Positions 46,060-54,224 of a stretch of DNA of 64,000 bases are shown here, piece by piece; position 1 is the first letter of the stretch; every line of letters starts with the position of its first letter. The stretch is from positions 186,001-250,000 of the forward strand of contig JAXLRU010000006.1 of the NCBI GenBank assembly GCA_046330935.1, read 5' to 3'. The notes under the pieces were generated by a model. That model did not search any database. It was given only the letters and a program-made list of their open reading frames with translations, and had not been told where the DNA came from. Origin of the DNA: JAXLRU01 sp046330935. Its GTDB lineage: Bacteria; Actinomycetota; Actinomycetes; Actinomycetales; Kineosporiaceae. The position numbers were made by a program, and so were the translations under genes.

Positions 46060-47745
46060 TCACCGGGTGATCGCGAGAGGGGCCGAGGGGCCGGAGGGGA
46101 CGTCGTCCCGCCGGCCCCTCGGCGCGTCCGCCGCGGCCGGCTCGTGGCCCTGCGGTCCTGGGGCCACGCGGACGACGAGCAGCGCGACGTCGTCCTCGGC
46201 GTCGTCGACCATGCGCTCCAGCAGGGCGTCGCACACCTCGTCGGCACTCAGCCCGCCCAGCTCGCCCAGGTGGCGCAGCAGCGTGTCGAGGCCGTCCTGC
46301 AGGTCCAGCCCGCGCCGCTCGACGAGGCCGTCGGTGTACAGCACGAGCAGGGCCCCGGGCGCGAGCGCCACCTCGTGGTCGTGGCGGGGCCGGGCGGGAT
46401 CGATGCCGAGGACGACGTCGGGCTCGGTCTCCAGCAGCCGCGCGACGCCGTCGGCCAGCAGGGCGGGCGGCGGGTGGCCGGCGTTCGACCAGCGCCACGT
46501 CCAGCAGCCGTCGCCGCCGGGCGGCGGGGGCGTCGCGGTCGCGACGACCGTGGTGACGATGACGTTCAGGGACAGCTGCTCGAGCACGCCGTCGAGCGCC
46601 TGCAGCACCCCGGAGGCCGGCCGCCGCCCGGTGAGCGCGACCCCGCGCAGCAGGCTGCGCACCTGCGCCATCTGGACGGCGGCCTGCCGGTCGTGCCCGG
46701 CGACGTCCCCGATCACCAGGGCGACGTCCCCGCCGCCGTAGGCGAAGGAGTCGTACCAGTCGCCGCCGATCTGGGCCTGGCGGGCCGCCGCACGGTAGCG
46801 GACGGCCACGTCGAGGCCGGCCACGGCCGGCGGCGGCGTCAGCAGGCTGAGCTGGACGGCCTCGGCCAGCCCGCGCTGGGCCTCCGTCACGCGCCGTTCC
46901 CCCTGCTCGGCCGCGATCCGGTCGAAGGCCTGGCCGATGCTGGAGCCGATCAGACTGACGAACCCGAGGTAGGCGTCGTCGGGCACCAGGTGCGGGCTGA
47001 GGACGACGTGCAGCCGCCACCGCTGGTCCTCGCCCGCCTCGGCATGCGGCCCGAGCTCCACGTGCAGCGTGCGCGGGGCGAGGACGGTCAGCTCGCCGAC
47101 GTCGGCGACGGGCAGGGCGGCGGACACCGCGTCCCAGCGGACGTCGGGCAGGTCGTCGGCGGCTCTGGCCAGCACCCGGCCGGCCGCGGCCCGGATCGCC
47201 TCGGCACCGTGGGCGCTGCCCAGCTCGGCACGGAGGTCCGCGAGCGTGCTCAGCCGGCGCCGGTCGAGCACCTCCCGGGTGGTCTCCGCCGCGACGTCCA
47301 TCACACCCTCGACACGCTCGCGCCCGTCCGGGCCGACCCCCCGAACAGCGCTGTAGGAGTAGGTGAAGTAGCAGTCCTCGAGGAAGCCCGAGCGGCGCAG
47401 CGGGACGTGCGCGTCGCGCACCCAGGTGGCGGGGCCGCCGTCGAGCACGCCCCGCAGCAGGGGCCCGATCAGCTCCCACGCCTCGGGGAAGACCTCCTCC
47501 GCACGGGAGCCGAGCGCCGCCGGGTGCTTGTCGGCGATCAGCGGCACGTAGGCCTCGTTGTAGACGAGGACGGACTCGGGACCCCACAGCAGCGTCACGG
47601 GGAAGCGGGTGTCGAGGATGAGCGAGACGGCCGACCGCAACGCGGTCGACCAGCCCGTGACGGGCCCCAGCGGGGTCGAGGCCCAGTCGGTGCCGTCGTA
47701 GGCGCTGCGCAGCGTCCCTGCACCGTCGAACAGCGATCTCGGCAC
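46060..47745 (-). CDS. PAS/GAF-containing SpoIIE-type (PPM) protein phosphatase
   Basis: A 561-residue cytoplasmic protein. Residues about 15-150 form a PAS-like domain (TPLGPVTGWSTALRSAVSLI; FPVTLLWGPESVLVYNEAYV), then a GAF-like region, then a SpoIIE PP2C domain: LAEAVQLSLLTPPPAVAGLD, AQIGGDWYDSFAYGGGDVAL, VIGDVAGHDRQAAVQMAQVR, WRWSNAGHPPPALL, VLYTDGLVERRG and ERMVDDAEDDVALLVVRV with the metal aspartates. Such proteins dephosphorylate anti-sigma antagonists. GTG 47745 is six bases after TACCTT (47752-47757), so it is leaderless and divergent from the MoxR gene. Confidence 0.92.
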   Translation of the reverse strand: MPRSLFDGAGTLRSAYDGTDWASTPLGPVTGWSTALRSAVSLILDTRFPVTLLWGPESVLVYNEAYVPLIADKHPAALGSRAEEVFPEAWELIGPLLRGVLDGGPATWVRDAHVPLRRSGFLEDCYFTYSYSAVRGVGPDGRERVEGVMDVAAETTREVLDRRRLSTLADLRAELGSAHGAEAIRAAAGRVLARAADDLPDVRWDAVSAALPVADVGELTVLAPRTLHVELGPHAEAGEDQRWRLHVVLSPHLVPDDAYLGFVSLIGSSIGQAFDRIAAEQGERRVTEAQRGLAEAVQLSLLTPPPAVAGLDVAVRYRAAARQAQIGGDWYDSFAYGGGDVALVIGDVAGHDRQAAVQMAQVRSLLRGVALTGRRPASGVLQALDGVLEQLSLNVIVTTVVATATPPPPGGDGCWTWRWSNAGHPPPALLADGVARLLETEPDVVLGIDPARPRHDHEVALAPGALLVLYTDGLVERRGLDLQDGLDTLLRHLGELGGLSADEVCDALLERMVDDAEDDVALLVVRVAPGPQGHEPAAADAPRGRRDDVPSGPSAPLAITR

Positions 47746-47751
47746 AGGCGC

Positions 47752-47846
47752 AAGGTACCGGTACGGCCCCGCTCGCGCCGTGCGACGCCGCCTCCCGCCC
47801 CGGTCTCCGGATGCGACCCGTGGCACGACCTGCCTAGGTTTGCGCG
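47752..47846. promoter_or_regulatory. Back-to-back leaderless promoters of the phosphatase and MoxR genes
   Basis: On the minus strand TACCTT (47752-47757) stands six bases before GTG 47745. On the plus strand TAGGTT (47835-47840) stands six bases before GTG 47847. Neither start has a Shine-Dalgarno sequence. Both genes therefore share a 101-bp control region. Confidence 0.6.
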
Positions 47847-49336
47847 GTGAGCGCCATGCCTGCCTCCGCCTCCCCGTCCCCCGCCGCCTCCCCCGCACCG
47901 CCGCCCACCACGCTGGGCGGGCTGCGGGAGTCCGGCCACGTGCAGCGCAGCGTCAAGGACGAGATCCGCGTCAACCTCCTGGCGGCCATCCGCGAGGGCC
48001 GCACGCGGTTCCCCGGTGTCGTGGGGTTCGACGAGACGGTCCTGCCCGATCTCGAGCGCGCCCTGCTCGCCGGCCACGACGTCGTCCTGCTCGGCGAGCG
48101 CGGGCAGGGCAAGACCCGCCTCATCCGCACCCTCGCCGGGCTGCTCGACGAGTGGACCCCGGTGATCGCCGGCGCCGAGCTGCACGAGCACCCCTACGAG
48201 CCGATCACCCCCGCCTCGATCCGGCGCGCGGCGGAGCTGGGCGACGACCTGCCCGTCGCGTGGGTGCACCGTAGCGAGCGCTACGCCGAGAAGCTCGCGA
48301 CGCCCGACACGTCCGTGGGCGACCTGATCGGCGACGTCGATCCCATGAAGGTGGCCGAGGGTCGCTCGCTGGGCGACCCCGAGACGATCCACTTCGGCCT
48401 GGTGCCGCGCATGCACCGGGGGATCGTGGCCGTCAACGAGCTGCCCGACCTGGCGGAGCGGATCCAGGTGTCGCTGCTCAACGTGCTGGAGGAGCGCGAC
48501 GTGCAGGTCCGCGGCTACGTGCTGCGCCTGCCGCTGGACCTGCTGCTCCTGGCCAGCGCCAACCCCGAGGACTACACCAACCGCGGCCGGATCATCACCC
48601 CGCTCAAGGACCGCTTCGGCGCCGAGATCCGCACCCACTACCCGCTCGACGTCGATCTCGAGATGGATCTCGTCGCGGCCGAGGCGCAGCTGGTGGCCGA
48701 GCTCCCCGCGCACCTGCTGGAGGTGCTCGCCCGCTTCACTCGCGCGGTGCGCGAGTCCCCCGCCGTCGACGCGCGATCGGGGGTGTCGGCGCGGTTCGCG
48801 ATCGCCGCGGCCGAGACGGTCGCCTCGGCCGCGCTGCGGCGCGCGGCGGTGCTCGGCGAGCCCGACGCCGTCGCCCGGGTCGGGGACACCGCGGTGATCA
48901 CCGGGACGCTGCGCGGCAAGGTCGAGTTCGAGGCCGACGGCGAGGGCCGCGAGATCGAGGTCCTCGACCACCTGCTGCGGCGGGCCGTCGCGGAGACCTG
49001 GCGGCGCAGGCTCGGCGGCGCCGACCTGAGCGGCCTGGTGACGGCCGCCTCGGAGGCCGCCGAGGGTCGGGCGTGCGCACCGGCGACGAGGTGACGTCCG
49101 AGGAACTGCTCGGCCAGCTCGGTACGGTCCCCGGGCTGTCCGAGCTGCTCAAGCGCCTCGACGTCGAGGTGGACGACCGCGGGCCGGTGCCGGCACGCGT
49201 GGCCTCGGCCGTCGAGTTCGCCCTCGAGGGTCTGCACCTGACCCGGCGGCTGGCCAAGGACGTCGACGCCTACGGGCGCACGGTCTACGGCTCGCGCGAC
49301 GACGGCGGCTCGCCCGAGCGTGGCGGGCGGGGCTGA
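47847..49336 (+). pseudogene. MoxR-type AAA+ ATPase, C-terminal part in another frame
   Basis: The first 415 codons encode a MoxR/ChlI-like AAA+ ATPase: Walker A LLGERGQGKTRLI, MHRGIVAVNELPDLAERIQV (Walker B region), LLLLASANPEDYTNRGRIIT (sensor 1) and PLKDRFGAEIRTHYPLD. At 49070-49094 this frame ends in a poorly conserved RACAPATR. The family's C-terminus continues in another frame from 49073: RTGDEVTSEELLGQLGTVPG, VEFALEGLHLTRRLAKD, ending at TGA 49334-49336. One missing base in GGTCGGGCGTGCG explains it. It pairs with the VWA protein downstream, like Rv0958/Rv0959 of M. tuberculosis. Two overlapping ORFs working as separate subunits is a less likely alternative. Confidence 0.85.
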
Positions 49337-49337
49337 C

Positions 49338-51407
49338 GTGCCCGGCGAGGACCCCGGGACGCCGCGGTCGGGGCGCGGGCGCCGCTACCGCTACGGCGCG
49401 TGGCGGGGCGGTCCGGACCCCCTGGCGCCCCCCGTCGACCTGGGCCGGGCGCTGGACGCCCTCGGCGAGGACGTGCTCAACGGCTCGGGCCTGCGCGAGG
49501 CGCTGCGCGACCTGCTGCGCCGGGGCCTGGACGGCGAGGACGGGCGGCGCCGCGCGGGCCTGGACGAGCTGCGCGCCCGGGCTCAGCGGATGCGCCGGGA
49601 GGCCGCGCGGCGGGGGCGGCTCGACGGCACGTTGACCCGTGCCCGCGGGCTGCTCGACCAGGCGGTCGCCGCCGAGCGGGAGGCGCTGGCCGCCGACGAG
49701 GGGTTGGAGGCCGACTTCGCCCGGGCGCGCCTGGACGGGCTGCCCCGCTCGGTGGCCTCCGCCGTCCAGGAGTTGTCCGACTACTCCTGGCGCTCCCCCG
49801 AGGCGGCGGCGATGTACCGGGCGATCCTCGACGACCTGCGCGGCGACGTCCTCGACCGGCAGTTCGCCGGGCTGCGGCAGGCGCTGCAGGGCATGGGCCC
49901 GAACGCCGACCCGCAGCAGCGCGACGCGGCCACGGCGGCGATGAAGGAGATGCTCGGCGACCTCAACGACCTGCTCGCCAGGCAGGCTCGGGGCGAGGAC
50001 ACCGACGCCGCCTTCGAGCAGTTCATGCAGCGCCACGGCGAGCTGTTCCCCGAGAACCCCGAGTCGGTGGAGGAGCTCGTGGACGCCCTGGCCCGCCGCG
50101 CCGCGGCAGGGCAGCGGCTGATGGCCTCGCTCACGCCCCAGCAGCGCGAGGAGCTGGCGCAGCTGATGGACCAGGCGCTGGGCGATCCCGACCTGGCCCG
50201 CGAGATGGCCGCCCTCAACGACACCCTGCGCGCCCTGCGCCCCGACCTCACCTGGGACCGCGGCGAGCGGGTCAGGGGCGATCAGCCGCTCGGCTACGGC
50301 GAGGCCACGCAGGTTCTCGGCGAGCTGTCCGACCTCGACGACCTGCTGGACTCCCTGGCCCAGGACAGCCCCGGCGCCACGCTGGACGACGTCGATGTCG
50401 ACGCCGTCTCGCGCACCCTCGGCACGCGGGCGGCCGAGGACGTCCGGGCGCTGCAGGAGCTCGAACGCGAGCTGCAGCGCCAGGGCTGGCTCACCCGCAC
50501 CGACGCCGGGCTGCAGCTGTCCCCCAAGGCGCTGCGCCGGCTCGGGCAGTCGGCCCTGCGCCAGGTGTTCGCGCACCTGTCGGCGCGGGGGCGGGGCGAG
50601 CACGACGTGCGGCAGGCGGGTGCGGCGGGCGAGGTGACGGGCGCGAGCCGCCCCTGGCAGTTCGGCGACGAGCAGCCGATCGACGTCGTCGCGTCCTTGG
50701 GCAACGCCCTGCGCCGACAGGCGGGTGAGCGGGCGGCGGTGGGTGTCGTCGGTGGGTCCGTGGCGTCCCTGCTGCCCCTGCGGCTGCGCGGCGAGGACGT
50801 CGAGGTGGTCGAGACGCAGCGGCGCTCCGGGGCGTCGGTGGCGCTGTGCGTGGACCTGTCCTACTCGATGATCAGCGAGGGGCGCTGGGGGCCGATGAAG
50901 CAGACCGCCCTGGCCCTGGCCCACCTCGTGGCGACGAGGTTTCCGCAGGACGCGCTGCAGATCATCGGCTTCGGCCGGCACGCGGCGGCGCTCACCGTGG
51001 AGCAGCTCGCGGGCATCGAACCCGACTACGTGCAGGGCACCAACCTCCAGCACGCGCTGAAGCTGGCCCAGCGGCACCTGCGCCGTCACCCCGACGGCGA
51101 GCCCGTCGTCCTCGTCGTCACCGACGGCGAGCCGACGGCGCACCTCACCGCGGGCGGGCAGGCGCGGTTCTCGTGGCCGCCGACGCCGGAGACCGTCGAG
51201 CTGACCGTCGCCGAGGTCGACGCCCTCACCCGCTTCGGTGCGGCGATCAACGTGTTCATGCTCGGCGACGACCCCGGCCTGCAGCGGTTCATGGACGCCG
51301 TCGCCCGGCGCAACGGCGGCTGCGTGTTCACCCCCTCCCCCGATCGGCTCGGGCAGTTCGTCGTCAGCGACTACCTGCGCGCACGGCAGGGCCGCCGGCG
51401 CGGCTGA
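49338..51407 (+). CDS. VWA domain protein, partner of the MoxR ATPase
   Basis: A 689-residue protein. The N-terminal 450 residues are helical and charged (LNGSGLREALRDLLRRGLDG; ELSDYSWRSPEAAAMYRAIL; MASLTPQQREELAQLMDQAL). The C-terminal von Willebrand A domain has the MIDAS motif VALCVDLSYSMISEGRWGPM (about residue 506), QGTNLQHALKLAQRHL (Thr) and VVLVVTDGEPTAH (Asp). MoxR/VWA pairs act as metal-insertion or protein-assembly chaperones. GTG 49338 begins one base after the preceding stop; GTG 49320 is an in-frame alternative. Confidence 0.9.
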   Translation: MPGEDPGTPRSGRGRRYRYGAWRGGPDPLAPPVDLGRALDALGEDVLNGSGLREALRDLLRRGLDGEDGRRRAGLDELRARAQRMRREAARRGRLDGTLTRARGLLDQAVAAEREALAADEGLEADFARARLDGLPRSVASAVQELSDYSWRSPEAAAMYRAILDDLRGDVLDRQFAGLRQALQGMGPNADPQQRDAATAAMKEMLGDLNDLLARQARGEDTDAAFEQFMQRHGELFPENPESVEELVDALARRAAAGQRLMASLTPQQREELAQLMDQALGDPDLAREMAALNDTLRALRPDLTWDRGERVRGDQPLGYGEATQVLGELSDLDDLLDSLAQDSPGATLDDVDVDAVSRTLGTRAAEDVRALQELERELQRQGWLTRTDAGLQLSPKALRRLGQSALRQVFAHLSARGRGEHDVRQAGAAGEVTGASRPWQFGDEQPIDVVASLGNALRRQAGERAAVGVVGGSVASLLPLRLRGEDVEVVETQRRSGASVALCVDLSYSMISEGRWGPMKQTALALAHLVATRFPQDALQIIGFGRHAAALTVEQLAGIEPDYVQGTNLQHALKLAQRHLRRHPDGEPVVLVVTDGEPTAHLTAGGQARFSWPPTPETVELTVAEVDALTRFGAAINVFMLGDDPGLQRFMDAVARRNGGCVFTPSPDRLGQFVVSDYLRARQGRRRG

Positions 51408-51448
51408 GCCCCGCCGAGCCCGCGGAGCCCGGCGGAGCCCGGCCTCGA

Positions 51449-51569
51449 CCCTGCGTCACGCTCGCCGGGCGCCCCCTCCGATCGGGTGACCGCCACCGCC
51501 GATGTCATGGTTGCCCTGCGTCACATTCGGTCCCGCTCGTACTCTGAATCACACGGAGCGTCACGCTCC
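51449..51569 (+). promoter_or_regulatory. Repeated GCGTCACGCTC elements before the first LCP gene
   Basis: CCCTGCGTCAC occurs at 51449-51459 and again at 51514-51524. GGAGCGT-C-ACGCTCC at 51555-51569 is a perfect palindrome sharing GCGTCACGCTC with the first copy (51453-51463). A -10-like TACTCT lies at 51540-51545. Together they look like a regulator-bound promoter of the LCP gene. Confidence 0.35.
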
Positions 51570-51608
51570 TCAGGCTCGGGGATGGGTCTGTCGAAGGGCG
51601 ATCGGCAC

Positions 51609-52847
51609 ATGAGCGAGCAGGACCAGCAGCCCGGCGTGGTGCCCTCCGAGACCGCCGGTACGGGGTCCGTCGCGGCGCTCACCCCGCCCGACGGGCTCGA
51701 GGTGCTGACCGCCGCGACCGACGACGTCCCCCGCCAGCGCGAGGGCCTCGAGCTGCTCGTCGTGCCCGACGAGGCGGCCGCCGACGGCGAGACGCCCCCG
51801 CAGGCGCCGGGCCCGCTGCGCCACGCCCGTGGTCGCCGCGCGCGGCGCGCCCTGGTGGTGCTGGCCGTGCTCGCGGGGCTGCTCGTGGTCGGCCTGGGCG
51901 CCGGCGCCTGGTGGGTGCGCGACTTCACGCAGGAGCTGGACCGCAACATCGAGCGCTTCGGTGACCCCTTCGCCCCCCTGCCCGAGGCGCAGCGCCCCGC
52001 CAAGCCGGCAGCGGCGGCCAAGGCGATGAACATCCTGCTGCTCGGCTCCGACTCGCGGACCTCGGCGGGCGACCCGGACCAGTGGGTGGCGGGCGCCCAG
52101 CGCACCGACGCGATCATGGTCCTGCACGTGGACCAGGCCCGGAAGAACGTGTCGGTGGTCTCGATCCCCCGCGACAGCTGGGTGCGGATCCCGGGCCACG
52201 GCACCGCGAAGATCAACGCCGCGTTCTCGTGGGGCGGGCCGAGCCTCATGGTCCGCACCGTCGAGGCGTACACGAACGTCCGCATCGACCACGTGGTGAT
52301 CGTGGATTTCGAGGGCTTCCAGCAGCTCACCGACTCCCTCGGCGGCGTCACGATCACCGTGCCGAAGGACACCCACGACGAGCGCGGCAGCTTCGCCGCG
52401 GGTACGCAGCGGATGGACGGCGCGACGGCCCTGCGCTACGTCCGGCAGCGGCACAACCTGCCGGGCGGCGACTTCGACCGCATCCACCGGCAGCAGAACT
52501 GGATCCGCGCGATCATGACCGAGGCGATGGCGCACCGCCGCCCGAGCGACGTGGGCACCGTGACCGAGGCGCTGCAGGACGTCACCTCGGCGGTCGCCAC
52601 CGACGACGGCTTCAGCTTCGACGTCATGCGCGACCTCGCGTGGTCGCTGCGCTCGGTGCGCGCCGGCGACGTCCGCTTCCTCACCGCGCCGGTCGCCGGC
52701 ACGGGGTGGAGCCCCGACCGCAGGCAGGCGATCGTGAAGCTCGACGACGACGCCAACCGGGAGCTGTGGCGCAGCGTGAAGGACGACGCCCTGGGCGACT
52801 GGATCGCGACGCACGAGCCCGCCCTGCTGGGGACCACCGTCCGCTGA
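51609..52847 (+). CDS. LytR-CpsA-Psr (LCP) family glycopolymer ligase
   Basis: A 412-residue membrane-anchored protein: cytoplasmic N-terminus of about 75 residues, one helix ([20 protein letters not shown]), then a complete LCP domain with MNILLLGSDSRTSAGDPDQW, AQRTDAIMVLHVDQARKNVS, VVSIPRDSWVRIPGHGTAKI, NAAFSWGGPSLMVRTVEAYT, VDFEGFQQLTDSLGGVTITV and ATALRYVRQRHNLPGGDFDR. The catalytic Arg and Asp residues are present. It attaches polyprenyl-linked glycopolymers (arabinogalactan or teichoic-type) to peptidoglycan. ATG 51609 follows AAGGG. Confidence 0.94.
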   Translation: MSEQDQQPGVVPSETAGTGSVAALTPPDGLEVLTAATDDVPRQREGLELLVVPDEAAADGETPPQAPGPLRHARGRRARRALVVLAVLAGLLVVGLGAGAWWVRDFTQELDRNIERFGDPFAPLPEAQRPAKPAAAAKAMNILLLGSDSRTSAGDPDQWVAGAQRTDAIMVLHVDQARKNVSVVSIPRDSWVRIPGHGTAKINAAFSWGGPSLMVRTVEAYTNVRIDHVVIVDFEGFQQLTDSLGGVTITVPKDTHDERGSFAAGTQRMDGATALRYVRQRHNLPGGDFDRIHRQQNWIRAIMTEAMAHRRPSDVGTVTEALQDVTSAVATDDGFSFDVMRDLAWSLRSVRAGDVRFLTAPVAGTGWSPDRRQAIVKLDDDANRELWRSVKDDALGDWIATHEPALLGTTVR

Positions 52848-52997
52848 CGGGCCGCACAGGTTCGGACCCGTACGCGATCACTCAGCGCTGCGCGCGATCG
52901 ATCCTGGTTGGTCCGCTTTGGGCCTGACCTGCACGGATGCTCGACCGTGGTGTGTCATCACGGTGCGTGAAAGTTTCTCGTTCGAAGGTGGAACGTT

Positions 52998-53026
52998 CTG
53001 ACGATCCGCGTTCCAGCGCTTAGGCT
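52998..53026 (+). promoter_or_regulatory. Housekeeping promoter candidate for the second LCP gene
   Basis: CTGACG (52998-53003), a 17-base spacer, and TAGGCT (53021-53026) match a SigA-type promoter. The predicted leader is about 88 bases. The gap from 52848 to 53120 holds nothing else I can name. Confidence 0.45.
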
Positions 53027-53120
53027 GTGCGCGGCGATCGGGTCCGGACTGTCCTGCCTTCGAGGAGGCGGGGGGGAAACGGCGGTCCCCGCTGCCGCCC
53101 GCCCCCTCACGGGAGACCCG

Positions 53121-54185
53121 ATGGAAGACCTGTTCAGACCCGCCAATCAACCCGTCGACGAGACGGTGATCGACGACATCGTCGTCATCTCCGCCCCGCC
53201 GCCCCCTCCGCGCGCGTCGCGGCGGGGCAAGGTGCTGCTCGCCGTCGCGTCCGGGCTGATCGGCGCCATGGTGCTCGTCACGCTGTCCGGGTACCTCTAC
53301 GTCCGCCACGTCGAGGGCGTCGTCGCCGCCAGCGTGCGCACCGCCGCCAACCCGTTCCAGGCACTGGACCAGCAGGCCCGCCCCGCGCCGTCCGGGCGCG
53401 CCGTCAACCTCCTCGTCCTCGCCGCCGACACCGAGCTCGACCTGACGGACACCGGCGCGTGGGAGGGCGACGCCCAGCGGCTCGACACCGTGCTGCTCGT
53501 CCACATCGGCGCCACCCGCAAGACGGTCGACGTCGTGACGCTGCCCCGCCAGACGGAGGCCCCCGTCAGCGGCTACGGCCGGCGCACGCTCGCCGACGCC
53601 CTCCGCCTCGGCGGCCCGTCCCTGCTGATCGGCTCGGTCGAGTCGCTGACCGACCTGCGCGTCGACCACCTCGTGGCCGTCGACTTCGCCGGGTTCACCA
53701 AGCTGACCGACGCCCTCGGCGGCGTCGACGTCACCGTCCCCTCCGGCACCCCGGCGGAAGGCACCAGCTACCCCCCGGGCACCCGGCACATGTCGGGCAG
53801 CACGGCGCTGGACTACATCCGCGAGGGTGACGGCGACCGCCCCGGCGACGCGATGATCCGCGCCAAGCGGCAGCAGTCGTGGCTGCGGGCGATCGGCAAC
53901 CAGGCCCTGTCCAAGGGCCTCCTCACCCGCCCCGACAAGGTCGGCGACATCCTCGGCGCTGCGGCGTCCAGCCTCACCGTCGACGCCACGCTCACGACGC
54001 AGCGGATGCGCTCGCTGGCGATCTCGCTGCGGTCGGTGCGCTCCTCCGACATCCGCTACGTCACCGCCCCCGGGTCCGCGGGCCGCTCCGACGGCGCCCG
54101 CTACGTCCTCGACGAGCGCGCCGCCCGGCTGTGGGCGGGCCTCAAGGCCGACGACCACGACGGAGTGGCCGCGGCGTTGCGCTGA
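53121..54185 (+). CDS. LCP-like protein lacking the catalytic motifs
   Basis: A 354-residue protein with one membrane helix (VLLAVASGLIGAMVLVTLSG) and a domain that aligns with the preceding LCP protein: AVNLLVLAADTELDLTDTGA, RLDTVLLVHIGATRKTVDVV, TLPRQTEAPVSGYGRRTLAD, ALRLGGPSLLIGSVESLTDL, VDFAGFTKLTDALGGVDVTV and ALDYIREGDGDRPGD. GSDSR has become AADTE, PRDSW is PRQTE, and the YVRQRH arginines are replaced. It probably binds the polyprenyl substrate or the partner LCP without catalysis. ATG 53121 follows GGGAG. Confidence 0.88.
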   Translation: MEDLFRPANQPVDETVIDDIVVISAPPPPPRASRRGKVLLAVASGLIGAMVLVTLSGYLYVRHVEGVVAASVRTAANPFQALDQQARPAPSGRAVNLLVLAADTELDLTDTGAWEGDAQRLDTVLLVHIGATRKTVDVVTLPRQTEAPVSGYGRRTLADALRLGGPSLLIGSVESLTDLRVDHLVAVDFAGFTKLTDALGGVDVTVPSGTPAEGTSYPPGTRHMSGSTALDYIREGDGDRPGDAMIRAKRQQSWLRAIGNQALSKGLLTRPDKVGDILGAAASSLTVDATLTTQRMRSLAISLRSVRSSDIRYVTAPGSAGRSDGARYVLDERAARLWAGLKADDHDGVAAALR

Positions 54186-54224
54186 GCGCGCAGCCACGGC
54201 CACTCCGGGGGGGAACCGCAGGGG

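Noticed and set aside
49073..49336. Separate small gene after the MoxR ATPase
   Set aside because: Its sequence is the normal C-terminal part of MoxR-type ATPases, so a 1-bp gap in the sequence is more likely than an independent gene.
52988..53014. ECF-type promoter GGAAC-N15-GTT before the second LCP gene
   Set aside because: The spacing is short and a better SigA-type promoter (CTGACG-N17-TAGGCT) overlaps it.
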